Of a stretch of 64,000 nt of DNA, positions 1 to 11,240 are shown in pieces (position 1 is the stretch's first letter; each line of letters begins with the position of its first letter). Origin of the DNA: Ctenosaura bakeri. Its lineage: Eukaryota > Chordata > Lepidosauria > Squamata > Iguanidae. The stretch is from positions 186,001 to 250,000 of the forward strand of contig CAOLHI010000351.1 of the NCBI GenBank assembly GCA_948474755.1. The letters run 5' to 3'. Below the pieces are notes generated by a model that ran no database searches, was not told the DNA's origin, and was given only the letters and a program-made list of their open reading frames with translations. A program made the position numbers and the translations under genes.

Positions 1-612
1 TCCATCTGTTCCAAGTGCAGCTGGTATACACTCTTCCTACCTTAACCTCTACAGGTCCAGGCAACTGAGGTAAGTAGCTTGTGAGGCAGGTCTATATAAA
101 CCTTACCTCAAGTTTCATGAGAGGAAGCCCTCTTGCAACAGTTTTGAGACAGCCTAGAACCCTCATGGGAGGTCCTCTGCTTGCAAGACATGAGGCAGCA
201 TTTATGTAGGGGCTGGCCACTCTTGAGGGCTTCCAACTGTGGCCTGGCAACATGACAAGGCTGTTCCATATTGCTATTGGAACAGAACTCTAGTGGGAAG
301 GAAGCAGCTGTTTTCTTCTCACCAGGGCCTGCATTTGCTCTTGGCAGCCCTGAAAACACCACAGCAAAAAACCATGTCAACCACTATGAGGGGTTTTTTG
401 TTTTTGTTTAGTGTGTGGGGTTTTTTTGTTTTGTTTTGGGTTTTGGGTTTGGGTTTTTTTTGGTATTTGGAGTCTTTTCTAAGAAAGTTTCACAAAGAGT
501 TTTGTGCACAAACCCACTGTATTATGCCTAGAATCACTGGTGGTATTTTTTTTTAAAAATATGGAAAACTTCTTGTAAAAACTCCCGACATGTGGGAAAT
601 CATTGAAAAATG

Positions 613-636
613 CGCGCACACACACACACACACACA
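613..636. repeat. (AC)n microsatellite
   Basis: An uninterrupted AC dinucleotide run follows a short GC dinucleotide stretch. It lies in otherwise unassigned sequence. Confidence 0.95.
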
Positions 637-1230
637 AATACTTTGTAATCTTGCCGAGCACAGGAAAATCGTTTGATATTTTTTCCTTCTTCACTGGAAG
701 AATTCAAAAAGTGTTTTGTAAAGGGCTGTGCCTGGCTAATTGTGCATGTTGTACATCTGATATCTAAAACCCAGCTTCATTTGATAGTTTCATGCAAGTT
801 TTCTGACACAGCATTTTTCACTGAATCATTCCATCTTCTTTGTAATTCATTAGTTTTCCTCTGATTTCACGTGCATTCTGTCTTTGTGTCAGAGACCTGA
901 TGTCCTGTTTTTCTGCTCTGACTGAAATAACATTTTCAAATTTGTCACACCTATGAATCACCTTGAATCATCTCTAGTTACATCCTTTTGCCCAAGGGGG
1001 TACAGTACCTTGTTTTCATAAGGAACTTGACATTTAAAATGATCTTTTCTCATTCCTAATTGAAATCTTACCCACATCCACTCAAAGGAAGCCACAGTGG
1101 AACTTATTTTCAGGGAAACATGCAGTCTAAGTTACATTGAACGTGTATCAAATATCATGAATTTTCATGAATTAGAAATAGTTTTCCTATTAAAAGGGTT
1201 GCTGTTGTTATGTTAATGCTGCTTACATAT

Positions 1231-1232
<2 letters not shown>

Positions 1233-1264
<32 letters not shown>
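1233..1264. repeat. (CT)n microsatellite
   Basis: A pure CT dinucleotide run of about 16 units, with no gene nearby. Confidence 0.95.
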
Positions 1265-1268
<4 letters not shown>

Positions 1269-2545
1269 AGGCAATATATGTAACAGATGAAATGGTAAAG
1301 AAGAAACTGAGCATCTGAAAGGCAAGTGCTGTCCTGTCTATAATTTTACAAATTGAATTGGGCAGCAAAGGAAACAGTCACAAGGATTCAGCAGTCCACA
1401 AAGGCAGACATATATTGGAGACAAAGGGGAGGAAGAAGAATTCCAGAGGGAGGAAACTGTATTTGCTGAGAATGACAGTCTGCTTTACCGCAATACAGCT
1501 CCTTTAAAGTAATTCTCATGCCATTTACAGCATATTGGTCTACATGCAGTGAGGTCAGTCACAACAAATCAATTTCACTATGATTGCATTTTAGCCACAG
1601 TCATATTTCTCCTGGAAATCTTGCCAGAATCAGCTGTTCAGTGGGTGGGAACATTGATTTCCCTTCTCTGTCCTCTCCCCCCCCCATTGCTTTGATCCCC
1701 CTCAATTCCACTTTAGCACACGTCAAGGGGAGCAGCCTGTTCCAAACTGTTCTCTGCTGATGAGGTGGTAGTAGTTATGAGGGAGAGAAACATCTCACAT
1801 CTCTCATGAAAGGAGCTAATGACCTGTATTTCTCTCACAGCTGTAAAAAAAAATGCCATCACTCATGAGAACTACAGGAGGAAATGAGTTTGAAAAAGGC
1901 CTTTTTGATAGGTGAAATGCAACTGCTGCCCTTCTGGGTGATGTTTTATACGTCTGAAAAAACTCAAGCTTGGTAATTCAAAGAATATTTGCTCCAGTTC
2001 CAGAAGACCTTGGCACTAAGGATCACACACCGGAGCCTGCCTAGCCACCACAATATCACAGATATAGAAGATTATGAGAGGAGATGCTTGACTCTTATGG
2101 TCAAATAAACTCTCACACAAAACCACACTTTGTATATTCTTTGTATATTCTATAAGTAGGCAAAATCAGGGCTTTTCCTCTCAATGCATACACTAGTGTA
2201 TGTGTCTTAGAAACTCTGTCACGTACTAGCATACATGGGGACCCCAAGATTGTTTTTAAGGTGTGGAGGGTTTCAACATGAAATGAATAATTTTACAGTC
2301 CAGATATGTTTTTCACAAAACAATGAAAACACAAAATACATTGGATAAAAATAACAAGAGCAACAGCTGCAACAACAACAACCAATTGAAGCAGAAAATA
2401 ATCTATCATGAAAGTAATCACAAAATAATAAATGAAATATTACAAAACTGTATAAATTAAAACAATTAACAGATAAAGCAAGGAGAGACATGTGTAAGGT
2501 ACCTATAAGGTCTCCTATCACATCTGTCTCTCCACTGTCATCATT

Positions 2546-2884
2546 AATTGCTGTCAGTTTGACTTTGACGTATGGAAACCCTATGGAACAGAGATCTCCA
2601 AATCATCCTATCAACAACTGCCATGCTCAAGTCTTACAGATTCAGGGACATGTCTTCCTTGATTGAGTCTATCCATCTGTAATGTAGTCTTTCTCTTTTC
2701 CTACTGCCTTCTACTTTACCAAACATTATTGTCTTTTCTAGTAAGTCATGTCTTCTCATGATATATCCAAAATAGGACAGCCTCAGTTTTGCTATCTTGG
2801 CTTCTAGAGATTTGCTCTAGGACCCATTCACACTTGATTTGCTCTAGAACCCATTCATTTGCCTTTTTAGCAATTTTTGGCAAT
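2546..2884 (-). mobile_element. Bov-B (RTE-type) LINE fragment, 3' portion
   Basis: Read on the plus strand, the segment opens with a diverged form of the Bov-B terminal motif (TTTGACTTTGACGTATGG). It then follows the reverse complement of the Bov-B 3' coding end as I recall it, including TTGTCTTTTCTAGTAAGTCA and ATAGGACAGCCTCAGTTTTG. The element therefore points left and is cut off at its 5' side. Within it, the phrase GATTTGCTCTAGRACCCATT occurs twice, about 30 bp apart (2810-2860), a small internal duplication. Bov-B is abundant in squamates and supplies the 3' tail of Sauria SINEs. No open frame survives. Family assignment is from memory of the consensus, not from a search. Confidence 0.8.
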
Positions 2885-3372
2885 TGGAGGTGAGATAGTG
2901 GCACCACCCTCCAGGATCTCCTGGGGTGGCCAGTGTAGTCCTTAGGCTTTCACAGTTGCCCACCCCAGTGCAGGGGATTAGTTGGAATCAGTCACATATG
3001 TATAGCCAGAAAAGCCCTGATTTTGCCTACTTAAAGCATGGCTGCATTGCGCACAAAATAGGGATGTAAATCCTTGATCATTTCATCTTTGCACGCAAGG
3101 ACGAATAATTACTGTCTTTGTCTCTCCCCATGAGAAAACAAATATTTATGCACAGCATTCTCTCCATATTTGAACATCCTGAGATGTTCCAGAGGATATT
3201 TCTGGACATTAAAAAACTGCACAGAAAATTTACTGCACAGAAAATACAAACCAGGGCATGAAAACAGCAGTCTGCTGCATCCAGATCAACAGGAGAACAG
3301 ACCTATGTTGCTCTTAGTGGCTGCTGCCTGCTAAAGCAGGATTAAAGAGGTCAGTCCAGGACATTTTACTAA
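2885..3372. other. Unassigned sequence with a possible hAT-like end
   Basis: No gene is visible. At 3059-3070 sits TAGGGATGTAAA, the exact reverse complement of a 12-mer at 37041-37052. Two copies of CTGCACAGAAAAT follow at about 3221-3247, and the same motif recurs near the other copies. This may be one end of an old non-autonomous DNA transposon. Confidence 0.35.
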
Positions 3373-3848
3373 GGCCCTTTTCACACAGGAAGGAAAAAAT
3401 GTCCTGAGACGTCCTGAAACGGAGCTTACCTTAGTCCGTCGCCACGTGAAGCAGCGCGTTTCGCTGCTCCACACTCGTCGGCGTCCTGCAGTGTCCTGCG
3501 GGGCCCAAAATGGCAGCTTACGACCGGTGGAGGCTCTCCACCAACTAGAGAAGCTTGCCAGCCAGAAAGCCCACCCCCGGCAGATCTGCAGGCACACCCT
3601 TGCGCACGCCTGCAAATCCACACCGGGTGCTGCGACGGGGCTGCACACAGCTGCACAATCGTGCTTTTTAAAAACCACTTGAAAAGTGGTTTTCAAAAAG
3701 CACGCGGCGGTGCCATTTCCGGGCGCCCTAGCACGGATTGGGGTGTGGAATTATACAAAAGTAATCCGCCCCAACCCATTTTACGGTGTAGGTTACCTCC
3801 GTCAGAGGTCGTGCTACACCATTTTAATACCCCCGTATGGAAAGGGCC
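3373..3848 (+). mobile_element. Family A GC-rich non-autonomous DNA transposon, copy 1
   Basis: The element begins GGCCCTTTTCACACAGG and ends with the complementary GGAAAGGGCC. Flanking triplets are TAA and CAA, an imperfect 3-bp duplication. The interior is GC- and CpG-rich, unlike its AT-rich surroundings. It has a central perfect-looking hairpin (about 3660-3703, arms GTGCTTTTTAAAAACCACTT and its near complement) and a subterminal palindrome around CCTCCGTCAGAGG. Open frames inside are not shared in a conserved way with the other copies, so it codes for nothing. Related copies lie at 14898, 45143, 47456 and 61981. It must rely on a transposase encoded elsewhere. The superfamily is not established. 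Confidence 0.8.
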
Positions 3849-4221
3849 CAAGATGCTGATTTAGGACCTAAGCCAATGTTTTTTCCATCCTAAGCACAAA
3901 GCAATGTGGGGTGCCATACCAATGGAAAAAAGTTGACTCTCATGTCTCAGTGCTAGCACAAGATTACTATTCCTGTCAGTGCTTCCTAATGCTTTTCCTG
4001 ATTGGAAAAAAAAAGTGGAGAAGGAAAACTGTGAAAGAGGGGAGTTATGAATTAGTGAATGGAAAAAATAAGAATGAATCAAGAATAAATGAAAAAAAAT
4101 AAGCAAGAAAGTAGCAGGAGGGAGGGAAGGATGAGGGGGAGAAGGTTTTCTTCTTTTACAATAGATGAATGCAAAAATTTCCTGTACCACTGAAAAGTTG
4201 AGAATCTGCTCACCAGATTAT
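3849..4221. other. Unassigned AT-rich sequence
   Basis: No gene or recognisable repeat is seen. An A/G-rich stretch runs from about 4005 to 4150. Confidence 0.5.
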
Positions 4222-4356
4222 GGCACATTCACACACTATATAATTATAACTCTGTTATTCCACTTTAGCTGCCATGACAGCACCCTGTAGAATTCTAAGA
4301 TATAGAGTCTAGTGCCTCACCAAACTACAAACCCCAGGATTCCATAGGATGTTGAA
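4222..4356 (+). mobile_element. Family D palindromic MITE, truncated
   Basis: It opens with GGCACATTCACACACTATA. It continues through the family phrases ATTCCACTTTAGCTGCCATG and ACTACAAACCCCAGGATTCC, but the right arm is cut off. The full-length relative is at 12798-12993. Confidence 0.65.
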
Positions 4357-4379
4357 GAACTTTTTGTTTTGACAGGCTC

Positions 4380-4592
4380 TGTAGGCTGACAGGTCAGGGA
4401 GAGGGCCTTTTATGTGCTACGATGTTAACTTTTTTTTCATCTTCTTCATGGCTTGCTTTTAAATACTTAAATTTTATTGATGGCTTAATTATATTTTAAT
4501 ATTTGTATGATATAAATATTTAGTTGTGCCTGTTTTAACTTTTGTAAGTTGCCTTGTGTCCCAGATTGGCAAAAAGGCAAGATACTGATGGC
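4380..4592 (+). mobile_element. L2-type LINE 3' tail
   Basis: An AT-rich 3' untranslated stretch ends with TTGCCTTGTGTCCCAGATTG, then GGCAAAAAGGCAAGATA and a GGT-rich simple tail. This is the usual ending of L2-like LINEs and their SINE partners in reptiles. Only the tail is present. Confidence 0.6.
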
Positions 4593-4846
4593 GGTGGTGG
4601 TGATAACAGTGACATATCTGTCCAAATTAACAAAATATGAGTAATGGTAAAAATATGTGTAAAGGTGATGGGAAAAAAGTGCTGGATACAGTTGAGAATG
4701 CCTTCATCAATACATGTGGCTCTTCATGCATGTATCCATCTTGGTTACTATTAATGTAAGGCATGAAAAAAAGAGTAATCACCATAATTAACCTTTTCTC
4801 ACTTGTTTGTTTTATGTATTTATTCATTTTATTAAAATATTTATTT

Positions 4847-4926
4847 GTTGTTGTGTGCCTTCAAGTCTTTTTTGACTTATGGCAACCCTAAGGTGAACCC
4901 ATCATGGGTTTTCTTGGCAAGATTTC
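4847..4926 (-). mobile_element. Sauria SINE 3' tail fragment
   Basis: The plus strand reads TTGTTGTTGTGTGCCTTCAA, then GACTTATGGCAACCCTAAGG and the hairpin phrase AACCCATCATGGGTT. This is the reverse complement of the Bov-B-like tail of Sauria SINEs. The tRNA-derived head is missing because the sequence passes straight into a CR1 end. Confidence 0.75.
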
Positions 4927-4927
4927 G

Positions 4928-5148
4928 TATAGAATAATACAGTTGGAAGGAGTCCTGTGGGCCATCCAGTGCAACCCTCTGCTCAGTGCAGAATCTCCAA
5001 TTAGAGCATCCCCAGCAGGCAGCTTCTTTTTGAAGACATCCAAAGAAGGAGATCCCACCACCTGTCTAGGCAATTGGCTCCAACAGCTCTCACTATCAAG
5101 AAGTTCCCTCGAATGTTCAATTAAAATCTACCCTCCTGTAACTTGAAA
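4928..5148 (-). mobile_element. CR1 LINE 3' end fragment
   Basis: The plus strand shows AGAATAATACAGTTGGAAGG, then GGGCCATCCAGTGCAACCC and a stretch matching the reverse complement of the CR1 3' region (AGAAGGAGATCCCACCACCT). CR1 ends with ATTCTATGATTCT-like repeats, so the element points left. The sequence seems to continue at about 5298-5345 beyond an inserted MITE. Confidence 0.75.
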
Positions 5149-5297
5149 CCATTTCCACACTAGACTGTTATAGTGCTATTATTCCACTTTCAACATCCTA
5201 TGGAATCCAAAGCCCCTTCCTAAACTGCAAACTCCAGGATTCCATAGGATGTTGAAAGTCGATAATAGCGCTATAACAGTTTAGTGTGGAAATGGCC
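5149..5297. mobile_element. Family C palindromic MITE, copy 1
   Basis: The left arm CCATTTCCACACTAGACTGT and the right arm ending TAGTGTGGAAATGGCC are complementary over roughly 60 bp, so the whole 149-bp element can fold into one hairpin. The two leading G bases of the canonical left end are missing. It splits a CR1 fragment and is therefore younger than that CR1. Confidence 0.8.
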
Positions 5298-5344
5298 CTA
5301 GTTCTACCTCCGCAGCCTACTGTAACAGCTAACAGCACCCCCAG

Positions 5345-5973
5345 GCAGTGGAGGTCTGTTCAGCTAGCAATCAAAGCACATTCAGATTATGTTTCCAGCC
5401 TCCTCCCACCAGTAATCTGTTGTGTGATGAGGTATTGCAACAGGGGTCACAGCCTCACTCACTGGCAGGAGGGATGTGTGTGGAAATATCTTCATATTAC
5501 ACCCAGCTGAACAGAATTCCATTGCTCAAAACAGCTCTCTGAAGTTTAAATTGGGATTCAAGGGGCATTTACAGTTGTGACAATAGTGTTATGCTTGTGA
5601 ATATGTGGTATAACTGAATATGTTACAGATCCATAATTCTGAGTTATAAATCCATAACTGAAATACAGGATGCCAGCCAATACTTACTGGAGACTCACTA
5701 GTTCAGTAGTTCATTGAAGTAAACTGTGCTGAATTAAAAAAGTTCTGAGAAACCTTTTAAAAGTTCTGACTGAAATGAATTTTCCTGCTGTCCTGAGTAG
5801 AAAGTCCAAATTCCTATGCAAAAGCTAAAGGAGTCCCTGCTAGAAAAATATAATGTTTGCTGTGGGAAGCCTGATAGAGGCATTCATATCTAATCCCATT
5901 TGTTCTGATAGATACATATATCTCGTGGGGGTGTCGGTGGGGGTGTACACACATATGCATGCATATACATATG
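5345..5973. other. Unassigned sequence
   Basis: No gene is recognised. Open frames of 64-74 codons at about 5286-5542 show no protein-like pattern. A short GT/GGGGGT-rich stretch with alternating CATA lies at about 5915-5970, immediately before a SINE. Confidence 0.5.
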
Positions 5974-6192
5974 ATCTGAGCATTAGACTATGACTCTGGA
6001 GACCAGGATCTGAATCCCCGCTCAGCTATGGAAATCCACTGAGTGACCTTGAATAAGTCACACTCTCTTAGCCTCAGAAGAAGGCACAGCCAAACCCCCT
6101 CTGAACAAATCTTGCCAAGAAAACCCTGTGATAGGGTTGCATTGGGATTGCCATAAGTCAGAAATTACTTAAAAGGCAGATAACAACAAGAA
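5974..6192 (+). mobile_element. Sauria SINE (tRNA head, Bov-B-like tail)
   Basis: The head retains the pol III B-box region (GGAGACCAGGATCTGAATCC). The middle contains GAAATCCACTGAGTGACCTT, and the tail GATTGCCATAAGTCAGAAAT ends in an AACAACAAG repeat. The first part of the tRNA head (A box) is eroded or absent. Such SINEs are mobilised by Bov-B reverse transcriptase. Confidence 0.85.
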
Positions 6193-7398
6193 GACATTGT
6201 AAAATAGCCAGTATTATATTTCCTTCCATTTGGTCTGCAGTCTGAAATTTTGCTTAGTCAGTAACCGTGTTTCCAGGTCACTATTCTTTTCCATTTTTTA
6301 AATTTCTTAGAAATTAAGATGATAGAGCATGTTGCTCATTAAATAAAGAAGCATTAAGTCTTTCCTATAAAGCACAAAGTTTAATGAAAAAAAACTGTCT
6401 CTGAACAAGAATTTTTCATACAATGGCATGTTATTATGCACACACTAGTCACTCTCTTTTTCAACTTTTTAAAAAAACCAAAACCCAAATCTTGTTCTCT
6501 AATGTCGTCATACTTCTTAAATTTAAATGTCCATCTGAAGCATTGAACACCTTATTTATTTATACTACCATTTTCTTTTGAGTATTACTGTCTTTAACCT
6601 TTCAGGGTGATTTTAATGGAAAAAATAATCTGGTATGCATAATGGCATTAACCAAGTACATATATGTGCTACGTGCAAGATCACTGCTAGTATCAATATT
6701 GACATTTCCCCAGGCATAACTGAATGAGCCATTCTATCTGCTCTAACAATTTCTATTATCATTCTTTTATTTTCACAGTAAGAATGATGTTCTATGACAA
6801 AAATACCATCATGCCACAGATTCTCCAGATATATAAAATCAGCATTATTGGCAAGCAACTCTGGAACAATTCCAAAGAAATTTAAGCCCCTCTTTATTGA
6901 AAAGCAATGGGGATGGGTGACAGCATGACATGGCACAGAGGTTACTTTCCTAGAATTTTCTGGTCACCACAGCCCATTGGTTTTGGTTACATTGCTAAGC
7001 CCATCTTTTGAAGAGTTCTGTCACAAAGTTAAAGATGGACAGCTTCTTTTTTTCATAAGCTTATGCTATTGTTATGAAAGACTAGTTCTTTTGGTCCTTT
7101 TAAAATGTATGGCAATACTCGTATCACCTTAAAAAAATGAAAAGTTGGAGACTAGGGTTGCCAGAATGATAACTAGAGAAGGCTGCTGTACCTTTAATGG
7201 TAGTGTACAGGAGGGAATTTCAGCAAATATTTCATGTTATCTGGTTGAGTGACAAGCAAGACCTGCTGAAAGAAACTTCTTCTATACAACTATTGAAGGT
7301 ACCTGAGCCCTTCCAATTTTCACTCTGACAACTCTACAGGAAACTTACAACATGGATTCCAGCAGCACCATTTTGTCTACCATTTTGTGATAGCTGAA
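6193..7398. other. Unassigned AT-rich sequence
   Basis: No coding feature or named repeat is recognised. The longest open frame, about 107 codons on the minus strand at 6613-6936, has no familiar motif and no supporting splice context. Confidence 0.5.
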
Positions 7399-7941
7399 TT
7401 TTTATTTATTTTATTTATTTAGCTTATAATTATCCACTTTACTCTGACAGTACTGCTCCATTACATGTCACTGATGCATGATTACTGGTTACATTAATAT
7501 GTTTGCCAAAGTACCTAATAACCACTAGGATCTCAATAGATCTGCGGTGGCAACGATGATGAGTATAGGCCCTCATTTTCATCCTACTGGATCTGTGGTG
7601 GGTTGTTTTGCTGCATTTTTGAAAATCAGCCAAAATGTAGAAATGGAAGTAAATTCCATTTGTGACTTCAGGGCTTGTTGATGCTTTGGGATGGATCCAG
7701 GGTTGGAAGCATTGGTGATGTTTTTGGCAAACTCATGAAGTCATATAGCGTTCCTTCATGTGAACTCCATCATTCAGAATTCTCATTGTAGAAAGTAACT
7801 CTACACGTATGCGTAACACATACACACAGGCAGTCACATACATCAGTATATGTATAGGAGCCATCTCTGCTCTTGCCAATCATGCGGCTAGTAGAAAGAG
7901 TAGAACTAGCCTGTGGGCCCCACCATATGCTCTGTTAATGT
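7399..7941. other. ATTT-rich tract and unassigned sequence
   Basis: A TTTATT repeat at about 7399-7424 resembles the tail of an old LINE or SINE. The rest up to the 5S-derived SINE is unassigned. Confidence 0.4.
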
Positions 7942-8160
7942 GTGTGTGCATGTGCCTTCAAGTTGCCTTATGGGGACCTCATGAATTTCATAGGGTTTTT
8001 TTTTTTTTTAGGCAAGGAATACTCAGAGGTGGATTTGTCCATTCTTTCCTGAAATACAGCCTACAGCAGTTGATATTCCTTGGTGGTCTCCCATCCCTGA
8101 ACTGACCCTGCTTAGCTTCCAAGATCAGGCAGGACCTGATGTCTTTGGGGTATTGGGGTC
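7942..8160 (-). mobile_element. 5S rRNA-derived SINE with Bov-B-like tail, copy 1
   Basis: About 8055-8155 on the plus strand is a diverged reverse complement of 5S rRNA: CTACAGCA, then TGGTGGTCTCCCATCC, then GACCCTGCTTAGCTTCCAAG, then ATCAGGCAGGACCTGATG. About 12 bp of the 5S consensus is missing after CCCATCC. The left part (TGTGCCTTCAAGTTGCCTTA) resembles the Bov-B-like tail of the local SINEs. The head would carry the internal 5S-type pol III promoter. A second copy lies at 56290-56462. It is not a functional 5S gene: it is diverged, gapped and fused to a SINE tail. Confidence 0.8.
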
Positions 8161-9102
8161 AAGGCTGCTTGGTTAATACATCTCTGTAAAAAACAGCACA
8201 AAGTTAGGTTAATAAACCATTTAAAGAAACTCAGTGGAATACAACCTGGTTAGACACCCTTAGTCATGCAAATACTAATTGGCTGGAATCCTGTTGAGTA
8301 TTTACCTTACACTGTAGTTACGGCACTAGACAGTGAATCCCATTCTGATCCTCTCAATCCTCATTTTTGAGCAAGCAGCCACTGCAGCCAATAGAGATTC
8401 TGTTTCCCCGTCAGGCAAAAAGTAGCTGACTGATGCTTCTCAGTAAGTTCAGATGGGGGACCTTTACACTACCTGCACAGCTCCTTAACAAAACTAGAGG
8501 CTATATAGAGATTGTGAATATGAAATATTCATGAACGTGTTATGCATTTGTAACTGCCCAATAGGATTCCAGCCATTAAAAGTATATATGTCTGCTTAAT
8601 GTGTAGACTGAACAGTAAAAGTGGGAAAACAGGAGCCCATATTATTCATATTTATATTTAATTTGTACAAGTATAATTGGACAACTTCATGTCTTTTTTG
8701 GTTCTGATGTATGTGTGTGGTTTTTCTTCTTCAGTAGGTTAGCAACTATCTCCATGACAGCAACATTCATGAAAGAGACTTTTTAGCTAATTAGGAGTTT
8801 CTTGTTTGAATTTGTTGATGTTGTTGTGGTGGTAGTGGTTCTTAAAGCTACTTACATTATTATTTACAGAAGAGCACTGGAAACCCTGTGAAATAAAATA
8901 TTTATAATTTAACAGCTAAATATTGTCATTTGAGGATATTAAGAAGCAGTTGAGGGAGACAGGGTTTTTTAAAAAAAGAAAATGAGAAAAAGTTTCTTTG
9001 TTTTTGCTTATGGATTTGGAATAAATCTTTTCAATATTTAATGAAAAGAGAACAGCATGGAAGCCAAACAGAAAAAAGATGTATGCATTTGGCTGTTATT
9101 GG
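8161..9102. other. Unassigned AT-rich sequence
   Basis: No gene is recognised. A TTG/GTGGT-rich stretch lies near 8815-8845. Nothing else could be assigned. Confidence 0.5.
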
Positions 9103-9108
9103 GAAAAA

Positions 9109-9160
<52 letters not shown>

Positions 9161-9161
9161 G
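9103..9161. repeat. (AAAG)n microsatellite
   Basis: About 14 near-perfect AAAG units. The poly-SFFL open frame on the opposite strand here is a translation of this repeat. Confidence 0.97.
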
Positions 9162-9261
9162 AGGAGAAAAGGACAACTTGTTCTCAACTGGAAATAAAAA
9201 AAATAGTTGTTCTTTAAATAAGCCAAACTGAAGCTACAAAGTAGTTTTAGGCCTCAGTATT

Positions 9262-9335
9262 ATAAACATATACCTAGGAATAAGCTCTACTGAACATAGC
9301 AGGACTTACTTCTGAGTATACATAGATTCCAGTAT
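9262..9335. mobile_element. Family E short palindromic repeat
   Basis: The segment has opposed arms, CTAGGAATAAGCTCTACTGA and ACTTACTTCTGAGTATACAT, with related copies at 28920, 58485 and 60879. It is a short imperfect palindrome of MITE type. The class is uncertain. Confidence 0.55.
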
Positions 9336-11240
9336 TAATGACTTGTGTTCCTGTAAATATGATCTGCAATCCAGCAGATAAATCTATGTACTGTGATTCA
9401 CTGCACCTCACTATTTTTGACCTCTAGCTTCAATACTCTAAACAGATCCCTTACAGCCACTGTTTGAAAGCAGTTCCTCTGCTGTATTTAGGAAGTATAC
9501 CTTTGAAAAAATCCATTTTTTTATTACATTAACTGAAGACTTAATTCTTCAGGCCCTCCTTCTTAACCTGTTTCAATATTTGTGTAGATTTTTCTTCTTC
9601 TGGTCCAAGCTTCATATAATAAACCAGGAGAGATAGCTGGCAGGAACTTTCAGGAATACAAACAGAACATCAGTTCTGTTCTGCCTCTCTTTGGCTGTTA
9701 TTATTTTTGGTGTGACTTAGGTGCCTCTTGCTGGATTCTTGACCTTTTGGGGGAGTAGTATTTTTCAACAATATGGAATTTATATTACTTACTGTGCACA
9801 TTCATATATAACAGTGGGTGGCTGCTGATAATATTTTAAGCAGTCATGTATAAACACAAACACTCTAGAATAAAATTATCATATCCATTCCTTTGTTAAC
9901 ATTCTATGGTCCAGTTCTTACATCACCAAGAAAAGTGTAAAAATTTCACAAGTTGAAGCATGTTACACCTCCCCTCTCAACACCTCCAGGATTCATGATA
10001 GCCCCCTCTCCTGTGGCCAGAGAGCCAAGTGGTTGGACAAATGTCTGACTGTTTTCCCTCAGCTGGACACAAAACAATGACATCACTGCCGAAATCTCTG
10101 ATCCCCTCCCCTATACTCTCCACCAGCCACTGAACTGCTGTGGAATGGGGCCTGTTGAAGTGAAACAGTGAGTTGGGAATTCGTCATTGGACAGGGAATA
10201 AGAGAATATCAACTGCCTCAGTTACCCCCCCCCAAAGACATAAGCATACATGTATCAGACTTACACTTGGGTATATGATAGATAGATGCTGGTCTGGAGC
10301 TTTTGCCCTAAAACTAGCCATGCAGAACTATTTTGGATTTGATACATCTATAATGTCAGAATTGATCAGACATAAAAGATTTCCAGTGAAAGAACTGAGG
10401 CAACACTGAGGAAATTCCTTATGTCCCAGTTATGTTTGCATGTTTAGGGACTAGTCCCATCCCCTTAAATAACACACCAACCACAATGTGACTGGAAGAA
10501 ATAGGCCACAATTTGTACTGGTTACAGCTACTGATAGGGTTGGCACATTCATGGATCTGGATCCAGGTATCAACCAATCTGCCTGTTGACCAATGAGCTC
10601 AATGACTCAGCCTGCTGCCAGAGCACCAGGATGACAGTTCTAGCATCCATCTGGGCAGATGCCCCTTCATGGTCCCCCTGACACCAGGAGGTGCAGGAAA
10701 AGCAACTGCCCTCAATCAGGCTGGGCCATTTCTGTCTGACGTCTTACTGAGTCCTTAAGTGAACTCCCATTCTTACCAGTGCCTGAGAAAACCAGAAATT
10801 GATGTCCTGGATCCAGGAGCCATGCCAGCTGTCCCAAAAAGTTGTGACAAGGTGACAGTACAAATACACATATGTAAAACACCCACATAAAAATATGATT
10901 ACAACAAAAATTGCAAATTCAGAGTGAGTAGGTGAGCTGACGTTCAAAACACAAATGCTTGTGTGTTCAAGGGAGCCAGGGTTAAGTAACTCTTGCTCAA
11001 CCTGAGTTAAAACCTCAATGGTGTCAGTCAAGCCAGCCCCATCAGCAAATGAGTTCAAATCAACATTTACATTCATTGGCTGGCTTTCCCACCTCTTCCC
11101 AGAGGCTGCATGAGCCTTGCAGGCCCATGGGATGAGGACTCTGATGAGCCACCATTACAAGGGGCCATCAGCATTCCACTGTCACTCTGAACCACAACCA
11201 GCCATGTGGGGTAAGTCACTCAGCGCACATCCTGAAAATA
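9336..11240. other. Unassigned sequence
   Basis: No exon or named repeat is recognised in this 1.9-kb stretch. Short open frames (78 and 110 codons) show no family resemblance. The block at 10520-11240 is less AT-rich than its surroundings and could be an old repeat I do not know. Confidence 0.45.

Larger units (their letters stand above)
1..2270. other. Unassigned non-coding DNA with microsatellites
   Basis: I recognise no gene here. Open frames are short and have no familiar protein pattern. The stretch holds a T/G-rich tract at about 410-465, an AC run at 613-636, a CT run at 1233-1264, a C run at about 1677-1686, and a 12-bp unit repeated twice near 2130-2152. The remainder is AT-rich and looks single-copy within the window. 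Confidence 0.6.

Noticed and set aside
2330..2395. AAC-rich stretch considered as a CRISPR-like or SINE-tail array
   Set aside because: It is imperfect simple sequence without repeat-spacer structure. No CRISPR array exists in this window, and none is expected in a vertebrate.
3426..3682. Similar peptides in family A copies at 3.4 and 47.6 kb suggesting a conserved protein
   Set aside because: The similarity is at DNA level, and stops and shifts differ. Both strands show equal similarity, as expected for non-coding repeats.
8055..8160. Functional 5S rRNA gene
   Set aside because: It is gapped relative to 5S, diverged, and fused to a SINE body.
9038..9226. 62-codon frame with repeated FFLS
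   Set aside because: It is the reverse translation of the AAAG microsatellite.
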